A stretch of DNA of 11,888 nt from assembly GCA_026770585.1 (NCBI GenBank), contig MU646359.1:640997-652884 (forward strand). Reading direction: 5' to 3'. Below are positions 6,747 to 11,888 of the stretch, piece by piece. A program made the position numbers and the translations under genes. How positions within the stretch are numbered: the first letter of the stretch is position 1; every line of letters starts with the position of its first letter. The notes beneath the pieces were generated by a model, which searched no databases, was not told the origin of the DNA, and saw nothing but the letters and a program-made list of their open reading frames with translations. The DNA is from Baffinella frigidus (Eukaryota; Cryptophyceae; Cryptomonadales; Baffinellaceae).

Positions 6747-6853
6747 CTATCCCTTAAGTGGCGAGTAGGCGCATACGCCCTACCGTAGGACCCTAGGGAC
6801 CTCCTAGGACCTCTTGCTGGTCAAATTTGACCAGCTCGCCACTTGGGGGATAG
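6747..6853. mobile_element. ~105-bp foldback element, copy 1
   Basis: CTATCCCTTAAGTGGCGAG pairs with CTCGCCACTTGGGGGATAG, and an inner GGTCAAATTTGACC palindrome is present. Ends read TA|TCCC…GGGA|TA, consistent with a TA target duplication. The second copy is at 7828-7931. Non-coding. Confidence 0.8.
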
Positions 6854-6892
6854 GCTCAGCAGCAAGCCGTATTTGTCGGCCGTGCGCGTGTT

Positions 6893-7027
6893 ACCGCCCG
6901 ATGCGTCCCCCCTGATAGGGGGCGGTGGAGACCTTTATTAATACACACACCGACACGCCCACCATGTCCCCCTGATGAGGGGCGGTCGGCGCAGAGACCT
7001 TGATTAATGCATGTCCTGACACGCCCG
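6893..7027 (+). repeat. ~64-bp imperfect tandem duplication
   Basis: (GC/AT)GTCCCCC-TGAT-GGGGCGGT…GAGACCTT-ATTAAT…GACACGCCC occurs in two adjacent copies, near 6903-6962 and 6963-7027. Confidence 0.75.
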
Positions 7028-7037
7028 CTGTGTCCCC

Positions 7038-7256
7038 CACCACGGCTCCCATCGAGAGTGTGCCCCTGGCTTGAGCTACAGGGGTACCTCGCTCATAAGA
7101 AACCGCCCCCCCCTAGGACCCTACAGTAGGACCATGCCTAGGGCCCTATGGTGGTCCTAGGGGGGGGCGCGGTTTCTTATGAGCGAGGTACCCCTGTAAA
7201 TGTACCTTCAGTGCCAGACCGATCAATCCTCCTGTAGCAACACGTAGCGACTCGGC
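7038..7256 (+). repeat. Host segment copy 1, interrupted by a CAGGGG element
   Basis: CCACCACGGC…CCATCGAGAGTGTG…GAGCTA, then after the element AATGTACCTT…CCAGACCGATCAATCCTCCTGTAGCAAC. It is paralogous to 7408-7640. Comparison of the two gives empty sites for two element families. Confidence 0.85.
7077..7198. mobile_element. CAGGGG palindromic MITE, copy 1 (122 bp)
   Basis: Terminal inverted repeats TACAGGGGTACCTCGCTCAT… and …ATGAGCGAGGTACCCCTGTA. The inner arms (CCCCCCTAGGACC / GGTCCTAGGGGGG) also pair, so nearly the whole element folds back. The uninterrupted paralogue at 7451-7456 (GAGCTAAATG) shows it inserted at TA and duplicated it. No transposase is encoded; the TA target recalls Tc1/mariner-type elements. 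Confidence 0.92.
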
Positions 7257-7263
7257 CGCCGTG

Positions 7264-7390
7264 TACAGGGGTACCTCGCTCATAAGAAACTGCCCCCCCC
7301 CTAGGACCACCGTAGGGCCCTGGGCATAGCCCTCCTGTAGGGTCCTTAGGGGGCGCGGAAACGGTTTCTTATGAGCGAGGTACCCCTGTA
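7264..7390. mobile_element. CAGGGG palindromic MITE, copy 2 (127 bp)
   Basis: Same ends as copy 1, flanked by TA on both sides (GTG-TA…TA-CCG). It lies between GCCGCCGTG and CCGACACGCTCGCC host sequence. Confidence 0.92.
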
Positions 7391-7407
7391 CCGACACGCT
7401 CGCCATG

Positions 7408-7640
7408 TCCCCCACCGCGGCGCCCATCGAGAGTGTGCGCCTGGCTGGAGCTAAATGTACCTTGCGTGCCAGGCCGACCAATCTCATCTCGGAACATGCA
7501 TGTTCCAGAATCTGTCCTGATAAAAAGTCGTAAGATAGCATCATTTGATGCCTAAAATAGCATTACCTTCCACGTGGGGAGCCTAAGATAGCGGGACAGA
7601 TTCTGTCTTGTTCCGAAATTAAATCCTCCTGTAGCAACAT
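7408..7640 (+). repeat. Host segment copy 2, interrupted by the 7489-7616 foldback
   Basis: CCACCGCGGCGCCCATCGAG…GAGCTAAATGTACCTT…GACCAATC continues after the foldback as CCTCCTGTAGCAACA. It lacks the CAGGGG element found in copy 1. Confidence 0.85.
7489..7616. mobile_element. Foldback element with TCGGAACA ends
   Basis: TCGGAACA…AGAATCTGTCC pairs with GGACAGATTCTGTCTTGTTC. The left arm has a ten-base interruption that itself forms GGAACATGCATGTTCC. Copy 1 of the host segment (…GATCAATCCTCCTG…) lacks this insert, so it is a mobile insertion. A duplicated AAGATAGC-type motif lies inside. Confidence 0.8.
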
Positions 7641-7642
7641 TC

Positions 7643-7804
7643 ATAGGCTAACGGCCTGAAAGTGGGGTAGTTAGGCATACGGTATTGCCTAGGACCTCCT
7701 ACCGAAGGCCGAGACTTTTTGGTCCTAGGATCCCTCGGCCTACGGTAGGAGGTCCTAGGCAATGCCGTAGGCCTAACTACCCCATTTTCAGACCGTTACC
7801 CTAT
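7643..7804. mobile_element. 162-bp foldback element, copy 1
   Basis: ATAGGCTAACGG…TTAGGCATACGG… pairs with …CCGTTACCCTAT. Arms are about 70 bp around the short asymmetric loop ACTTTTTGGTCCTAGGAT. The second copy at 8129-8290 has the same length. Possible TA target (caTA|GG…CC|TAtt), or a slightly longer element with TT(C/A)AT ends. Confidence 0.9.
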
Positions 7805-7827
7805 TAATGTAGCGACACGGCCGCCGT

Positions 7828-7931
7828 GTCCCATAAGTGGCCAGTAGGATCATACGCCCTACGGTAGGGCCCTAGGACCCGCCTAGGACCTCTTGGTGGT
7901 CAAATTTGACCACCTGGCCACTTAAGGGATA
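7828..7931. mobile_element. ~105-bp foldback element, copy 2
   Basis: TCCCATAAGTGGCCAGTAGG… pairs with …CACCTGGCCACTTAAGGGATA; it is homologous to 6747-6853. Its right end shares the TA with the next CAGGGG element, so the two elements abut. The left flank reads TG rather than TA. Confidence 0.8.
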
Positions 7932-8056
7932 CAGGGGTACCACCCGCTCATAAGAAAACGCACCCCTCCTAGGACCACCGTAGGGCCCTAGCTAGGCATA
8001 GGCCTACTGTAGGGTCCTAGGGGGGGGTGGTTTCTTATGAGTGAGGTACCCCTGTA
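7930..8056. mobile_element. CAGGGG palindromic MITE, copy 3 (127 bp)
   Basis: TACAGGGGTACCACCCGCTC… and …GTGAGGTACCCCTGTA. It is joined to the end of the preceding foldback with no spacer, suggesting insertion at that element's TA end. Confidence 0.9.
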
Positions 8057-8128
8057 CAGCCGAACAAATCCGTGCATGTAAGAATTTGGCCGATTTCGAA
8101 GTGTTGCGGTGCTGAGATGCCGACTTTA

Positions 8129-8290
8129 ATAGGGTAACGGCCTGAAAATGGGGTAGTTAGGTCTACGGCATTGCCTAGGACCTCCTACCGTAAGCCGAGA
8201 CTTTTTGGTCCTAGGATCCCTCGGCCTACGGTAGGAGGTCCTAGGCAATACCGTATGCCTAACTACCCCATTTTCAGGCCGTTAGCCTAT
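8129..8290. mobile_element. 162-bp foldback element, copy 2
   Basis: Same element as 7643-7804 with only a few differences. Its left outer arm matches the right outer arm of copy 1 (reverse-complemented) and vice versa, while the central loop has the same orientation in both. Confidence 0.9.
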
Positions 8291-8542
8291 GAACTTCGAT
8301 GAATGCCACAAGACTCGATCCGGAGCGTTTTTATGCTTTTTAATCAGGTTGACAACCTATACAACTTTTTGCACTCGGCTTGGCACCACCTCAGAAACTC
8401 GAAATCGGCGAAGTTCTTCCCGCCACTCAGCAGCCGCCGGTGCCTTTCTTCCCCGATTTTCCGGGAGATATTCTACACTTTTGGCGTGTTTCCCGGGTGA
8501 GAATCAACTTTGGACCGATTTCCGAAGTCACCGGGTGACTTC
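8291..8542. other. Spacer without recognisable gene
   Basis: Two overlapping open frames (8289-8564 and 8303-8500) show no motif I recognise. They run from one mobile element into the next, with no splice or start context that favours them. Confidence 0.5.
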
Positions 8543-8671
8543 TGCAGGGGTACCTCGCTCATAAGAAACCGTCCCCTCCCTAGGACCTCCGCAGGGCCAT
8601 AGGCATGGTCCTACGCTGTACTGTAGGGTCCTAGGGGGGCGGGCGTTTCTGATGAGCGAGGTACCCCTGTA
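8543..8671. mobile_element. CAGGGG palindromic MITE, copy 4 (129 bp)
   Basis: CAGGGGTACCTCGCTCATAA… and …TGATGAGCGAGGTACCCCTG. Flanks are TG on the left and TA on the right, so one target base has probably mutated. The outer flanks ACTTCTG and CAGAAGT are also inverted. Confidence 0.9.
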
Positions 8672-8674
8672 CCA

Positions 8675-8762
8675 GAAGTTACATCCCGGAATCCATTTTA
8701 TCGGAACTTGAACCCCGCGAAGTTACATCCCGAAATCCACCTTATCGGAACTTGAAACCCGC
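8675..8762 (+). repeat. 44-bp tandem duplication
   Basis: GAAGTTACATCCCG(G/A)AATCC…TTATCGGAACTTGAA(C/A)CCCGC occurs twice head to tail (8675-8718, 8719-8762). Confidence 0.9.
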
Positions 8763-8874
8763 GAAAGAGCGTTGGGGAACGTGGCGGAGATTCAGAGATT
8801 GGAACATCTCAGACGTCTGGTGGAAGTAGTATCCTTCGATTTGCGCCGTCTGCGCGCGGAACGTGTTGAGGTGT

Positions 8875-9004
8875 TGAGTACGTTTGCAGGTGTGTCTAGG
8901 AAGTTCGCAGGTGTGTCTAGGAAGTGTTCGTGTCCGGGAGAGAAGTGTTTGACATGTTTAGATGTGTGTCTAGGAAGTCCACATGTATGTCTAGGAAGAT
9001 CTGG
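8875..9004 (+). repeat. Dispersed copy of the GGTGTGTCTAGGAAG minisatellite block
   Basis: GAGTACGTTTGCAGGTGTGT…CTAGGAAG units plus TGTTCGTGTCCGGGAGAGAA form a block matching 11211-11338 almost base for base, 2.3 kb away. Confidence 0.85.
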
Positions 9005-9107
9005 CGAGGATAAGGCGTCGGTTTCCCCCGAGCCCTCTGGCGTGGCGCGGACGCGTCAGTACTACATGATGTCTGGTATCCTCGCGTGCAAGGACACGCA
9101 CCGCCCC

Positions 9108-9250
9108 TACAGGGTTACCTCGCTCATACGGAGCCGCACCCCCCTAGGACCCTACAGTAGGCCATCCTATGACCTAACGGTGGTGCTAGGGGGGTCCTAG
9201 GGGGGTTCTAGGGGGGGGGGGGCGCTTCTTATGAGCGAGGTACCCCTGCT
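9108..9250. mobile_element. CAGGGG palindromic MITE, copy 5 (~143 bp, expanded)
   Basis: TACAGGGTTACCTCGCTCAT… and …ATGAGCGAGGTACCCCTG. The right inner arm has three CTAGGGGGG-type units, so the element is longer than its relatives. The right TA is changed to CT. Confidence 0.88.
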
Positions 9251-9598
9251 CTAAAGCCGGACGCACGGGTGGACACGTCAGTACTAACCAGGACGCGATG
9301 CCTTCCCGTACCCACACGAGAGTTCTAGACGGGCCTATTTAAAAGTGAGATGCTTTACAGGTAAGTATTGTGTAGTAACTTTCATGTAAAATTGGTCACG
9401 CAAGTAAACATTATACCAGGCGCGAGGTTGAAATGCCCTATCCTGGTACAAGTTTTTAGAACCCTACATGTAAAAAGGATCCTCGAGCATTCTCGAGTGG
9501 ACGTAGCAGGTTATGAACCCCGAGAATTCGGCTACAACTACTTTATGTAAAGTTGACTATTTTATGTAAAGTTGACTAAGTAGGGATCGCTCAGCGGT
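9251..9598. other. Spacer without gene; small repeats
   Basis: Contains a 19-bp tandem pair TATTTTATGTAAAGTTGAC (about 9539-9577) and a small palindrome around CTCGAGCATTCTCGAG (9482-9497). TATCCTGGTACAA at 9430 recurs in the 130-bp repeat near 3724. No gene is recognised. Confidence 0.6.
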
Positions 9599-9621
9599 AC
9601 CGCGCGTTCGTAGACGCAGTA
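9597..9621 (+). repeat. GCGTTCGTAGACGC repeat, copy 1
   Basis: TACCGCGCGTTCGTAGACGC followed by AGTA. Other copies are at 10621, 10935 and 11103. The core GCGT-TCGTAG-ACGC can form a 4-bp stem. Two of the later copies end exactly at a CAGGGG element. Confidence 0.85.
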
Positions 9622-9990
9622 CAGTGGTAGGTGGACTGTATTCGGGGTAGAGGGACATACCTTGGTGAGGGGTGCGACGCCGAAGAAAACCCGGCCGTCC
9701 ATCTGGCCTATCTGCCGGTAGTGGAACACCTCTACCCCGAGGACGGAGTCCTAGGAAGGGCCCGCCTCGGGCAAGCAGACGGATTGTCTCGGCTGTACAG
9801 TGGACCTACCCTAACACATACCCGTCGGGGCCGGACTGATTGAGTATGTGTGGAGGGTAGGTATGCGTTATGGTGTCCACCCTTCAGGCATACTTCCTTG
9901 CAGGGGGAAATCGGGGGCCGGACGAAGGAGTATGTGTGGAGGGTAAGTATGTGTTACGGTAGCCTGTGTTAGGGTAGGTGGACTGAGGTA
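9620..9990. repeat. Segmentally duplicated spacer, no gene
   Basis: GTATGTGTGGAGGGTA(G/A)GTATG with flanks GGCCGGAC occurs at about 9830-9874 and 9916-9960. CAGTGGACCTACCCTAACACA (9799-9819) pairs with TGTGTTAGGGTAGGTGGACT (9966-9985). GGGGTAGAG/CTCTACCCC also pair (9642, 9731). A 70-codon open frame at 9631-9843 resembles nothing I know. Confidence 0.7.
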
Positions 9991-10008
9991 GAACCCCACG
10001 AAGGACCC

Positions 10009-10130
10009 TACAGGAGTACCTCGCCCATAAGAAACGCCCCCCCCCCCTAGGGTCCCCATAGGGCCCTAGGCATGGGCCTACTGTAGGGTCCTGGCGGGGG
10101 GGGTTTTCTTATGAGCGAGGTACCCCTGTA
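10009..10130. mobile_element. CAGGGG palindromic MITE, copy 6 (122 bp)
   Basis: TACAGGAGTACCTCGCCCAT… and …ATGAGCGAGGTACCCCTGTA, TA on both sides. Its right TA is also the left end of the 10129-10875 inverted repeat. Confidence 0.9.
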
Positions 10131-10619
10131 CGGCAGGCAATCCGTAGGGACATAGGGTTACCACCGATCCAAGGTGAATCGAAAATGCCCCGGAACACTA
10201 TTTGAGCCGCCTCCAAGGGCTGGTGGGGGTGCGGAGATGTACGCGACGCTGCCGGTTACCACACAGAGGGCTTCAAGGGTTTCGTTGGGGCCGGAATTCC
10301 GGGTGTCGCGTGACCAATTTGCATTAGAAAAATCCTTAAAGTTAACTGTCTTCAGGTAAGTTGACTTTTGATGAAAGGTTCGTAGTCCACCGTGTGGATG
10401 TTTTAGGGGTGAATCGTTCAAACCCTCTTGTTCGTATCATTTAACTAACGCCTCCTGTCTGCCGTAGTTAACTGCCACTGAAAAGCTGTCCACGCCAGAA
10501 TGATCGAGGGAAACCGCCGCCTCATCCACGACAGATCTGTCGTGGTTGACTTAAAAATTCAAGGGGTTTCCCTTGAAAGATGTCAAAAGTGGATGTTTTG
10601 ATCAGCCTGGCGTGGGTGG

Positions 10620-10645
10620 GTACCGCGCGTTCGTAGACGCAGTAG
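10620..10645 (+). repeat. GCGTTCGTAGACGC repeat, copy 2
   Basis: TACCGCGCGTTCGTAGACGC then AGTA, followed directly by the broken left end of the CAGGGG element. Confidence 0.85.
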
Positions 10646-10736
10646 TCCCCCTAGGACCCTACAGTAGGCCTACGCCTAGGGCACTATGGCGGTCCCAGGG
10701 GGTTGGGCGCTTTCTTATGAGCGAGGTACCCCTGTA
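10644..10736. mobile_element. CAGGGG MITE, left-truncated copy
   Basis: The left terminal repeat is missing; the sequence begins at GTCCCCCTAGGACCCTACAG and ends with an intact …ATGAGCGAGGTACCCCTGTA. The same truncated left border (AGTAGTCCCCCTAGGACC) recurs at 10753-10779. Confidence 0.85.
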
Positions 10737-10752
10737 CTTGATCGGTTCGCAT

Positions 10753-10779
10753 AGTAGTCCCCCTAGGACCCTACAGTAG
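10753..10779 (+). repeat. Fragment of CAGGGG MITE interior
   Basis: Repeats the 27 bases at 10641-10667, including the AGTA left of the broken border, then leaves the element. This implies local copying of the junction. Confidence 0.8.
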
Positions 10780-10933
10780 CATAACCCCGCGTAGGGATCT
10801 TCGCGGCTGGGCCGCCGAGAATCGGTTAGGATATCCGTAGGAACAACCCTATGTCCCTACGGATTGCCAACCGTAGGGTCTTTGGATGATGCACTTGGGG
10901 TTAGGTTATGGATACGCTTTTTAGTCCGTGTTG

Positions 10934-10958
10934 GTACCGCGCGTTCGTAGACGCAGTA
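10934..10958 (+). repeat. GCGTTCGTAGACGC repeat, copy 3
   Basis: TACCGCGCGTTCGTAGACGC then AGTA; its last two bases are the left TA of the following complete CAGGGG element. Confidence 0.85.
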
Positions 10959-11078
10959 CAGGGGTACCTCGCTCATAAGAAACTGCCTCCCCCCAGGACC
11001 CTACAGTAGGCCTATGCCTAGGGCCCTATGGCGGTCCCAGGGGGATGGGCGCTTTCTTATGAGCGAGGTACCCCTGTA
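10957..11078. mobile_element. CAGGGG palindromic MITE, copy 7 (122 bp)
   Basis: TACAGGGGTACCTCGCTCAT… and …ATGAGCGAGGTACCCCTGTA with TA on both sides. It is inserted at the end of a GCGTTCGTAGACGC repeat. Confidence 0.92.
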
Positions 11079-11101
11079 ACTAACACAAAAAGCTGGGTGG
11101 G

Positions 11102-11126
11102 AACCGCGCGTTCGTAGACGCAGTAG
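11102..11126 (+). repeat. GCGTTCGTAGACGC repeat, copy 4
   Basis: AACCGCGCGTTCGTAGACGC then AGTA, with no element attached. This copy shows the unoccupied form of the site. Confidence 0.85.
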
Positions 11127-11138
11127 TAGAAGCCTGCG

Positions 11139-11592
11139 AAAGACGCTCCCGGGATCGAAACGATTCTGTGGTCCGGGACCAGGAAGTGCTCCTGTCCGGG
11201 AGGAACGTGTTGAGTACGTTTGCGGGTGTGTCTAGGAAGTTTGCAGGTGTGTCTAGGAAGTGTTCGTGTCCGGGAGAGAAGTGTTTGACATGTTGAGATG
11301 TGTGTCTAGGACGTCCACGGGTGTGTCTAGGAAGTGATCTTGTCCGAAGGACGCGCCCGGGATCGACACGATGCGGTGGTCCGGGGCCAGGAAGTTCTCC
11401 TGTCACGTGTTGGACACGTTTACGGGTGTGTCTAAGAAGTTCGGAGGTGTGTTTAGGAAGTTCGGAGGTGTGTCTAGGAAGTTCAGAGAGGTGTTTAAGA
11501 AGTTCAGAGGTATGTCTAGGAAGTTCAGAGGTGTGTTTAGGAAGTTCAGAGGTGTGTCTAGGAAGTGTTCGTGTCCGAGAGAGAAGTGTTGA
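11139..11592 (+). repeat. 21-bp minisatellite with higher-order duplication
   Basis: GGTGTGTCTAGGAAGTTCAGA-type 21-bp units repeat at about 11420-11566, alternating GTCTAGG and GTTTAGG. A larger unit (CGCCCGGGATCGA-AACGAT…GGTCCGGG-CCAGGAAGT…TGTCC) occurs at 11139 and 11347. Since 21 is a multiple of 3, all frames stay open (KFRGVSR in one, CLGSSEV in another). That explains the long open frames without implying a gene. Confidence 0.88.
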
Positions 11593-11721
11593 GCACGTTG
11601 ATAGGTGGTCGGGCGTCGAGGGGTCGATCGAGGAGTGGGTCTCGACGCTCGGTTCAAGATTGAGGGTTCAGGAGGGTTTGAGGTCCGGGGTTAGGGTGGA
11701 GTATGTATGGTGAAGGGCGAT

Positions 11722-11888
11722 TTAGGGTTTAGGGTTGAGGGTTTAGGGTTTCGGGTTCAGGGTTTAGGGTTTCGGGTTCAGGGTTTCGGGTTCAGGGTTT
11801 CGGGTTTCGGGTTCAGGGTTTCGGGTTCAGGGTTTCGGGTTCAGGGTTTCGGGTTCAGGGTTTCGGGTTCAGGGTTTCGGGTTCAGGG
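11722..11888 (+). repeat. Degenerate telomere-like array, TTTAGGG/TTTCGGG/TTCAGGG
   Basis: Starts with TTTAGGG heptamers and settles into a 14-bp dimer TTTCGGGTTCAGGG that continues to the window edge. The G-rich strand points right, opposite to the intronic CCCTAAA arrays. It could be subtelomeric or interstitial. Confidence 0.93.

Larger units (their letters stand above)
10129..10875. mobile_element. 747-bp segment with 31-bp terminal inverted repeats
   Basis: 10129-10159 (TACGGCAGGCAATCCGTAGG…) and 10845-10875 are inverted repeats with two mismatches; 24 bp are perfect (10136-10159 against 10845-10868). Both ends are TA. Inside are the palindrome CCACGACAGATCTGTCGTGG (10526-10545), one GCGTTCGTAGACGC repeat and a truncated CAGGGG element. 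No transposase motif is seen, so it would be a non-autonomous element, or two solo inverted copies of a shorter repeat. Confidence 0.6.

Noticed and set aside
7146-7544. 132-codon open frame on the - strand containing FLMSEVPLY
   Set aside because: It crosses two CAGGGG elements; the peptide is the translated terminal repeat, which recurs at each element.
8772-9200. 142-codon open frame beginning MGNVAEIQRLEHLRRL
   Set aside because: The first 35 codons look protein-like, but the frame then runs through the GGTGTGTCTAGGAAG repeat and into a mobile element. No known motif or splice context.
9597-9621. tRNA-like B box in CGCGCGTTCGTAGACGC
   Set aside because: It lacks the GGTTCGANNCC pattern and no cloverleaf can be drawn around any of the four copies.
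6893-11126. CRISPR-like array suggested by repeated short motifs
   Set aside because: Repeats are palindromic elements of over 100 bp at irregular spacing in an intron-bearing eukaryotic sequence; no regular short repeat-spacer pattern.
11300-11713. 137-codon open frame with CLGSSEV repeats
   Set aside because: 21-bp minisatellite leaves all frames open; no start context or known domain.

Overview
The window looks like nuclear DNA from a microbial eukaryote, most likely an alga with GC-rich codons. The evidence is a gene split by GT-AG introns, arrays of the plant/algal telomere heptamer CCCTAAA/TTTAGGG and its variants, long (TC)n tracts, and many short foldback (MITE-like) elements. The commonest foldback translates as a recurring peptide (…FLMSEVPLY…) that I loosely associate with translated repeats in cryptophyte genomes. 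That is a memory-based hint, so the lineage is only a guess.

One gene can be supported: the 3' part of a glucose-6-phosphate 1-epimerase (hexose-6-phosphate mutarotase, aldose-1-epimerase superfamily) on the + strand. Six small exons (546-611, 2743-2808, 3610-3666, 4255-4296, 4891-4954, 6563-6621) have compatible phases and join into 117 C-terminal residues plus a TAA stop. Coding sequence is 354 nt of 6076 nt, about 6%. The 5' exons, including the catalytic-His region, lie left of the window or are not recognisable.

Positions 1-6562 are mostly intron. The introns are filled with a 15-bp minisatellite, five foldbacks, heptamer arrays (each with its own variant), (TC)n tracts and a 130-bp repeat present in inverted orientation at two sites. 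They also hold at least ten truncated copies ('echoes') of the gene's own exons and splice junctions, several with only synonymous changes.

From 6622 to 11888 I see no gene. A 17-19-bp minisatellite starts at the stop codon. Next comes a TIR-element graveyard. It holds seven full copies and one truncated copy (plus a fragment) of a ~122-143-bp palindromic element with CAGGGG…CCCCTG ends, two copies of a 162-bp foldback, two of a ~105-bp foldback, and a 747-bp segment with 31-bp terminal inverted repeats. A duplicated host segment (7038-7256 and 7408-7640) provides built-in empty sites that show TA target duplication. The right end has a 21-bp minisatellite with higher-order duplication (11139-11592) and a degenerate TTTAGGG/TTTCGGG/TTCAGGG array running off the window, suggesting a subtelomeric or interstitial-telomere setting.
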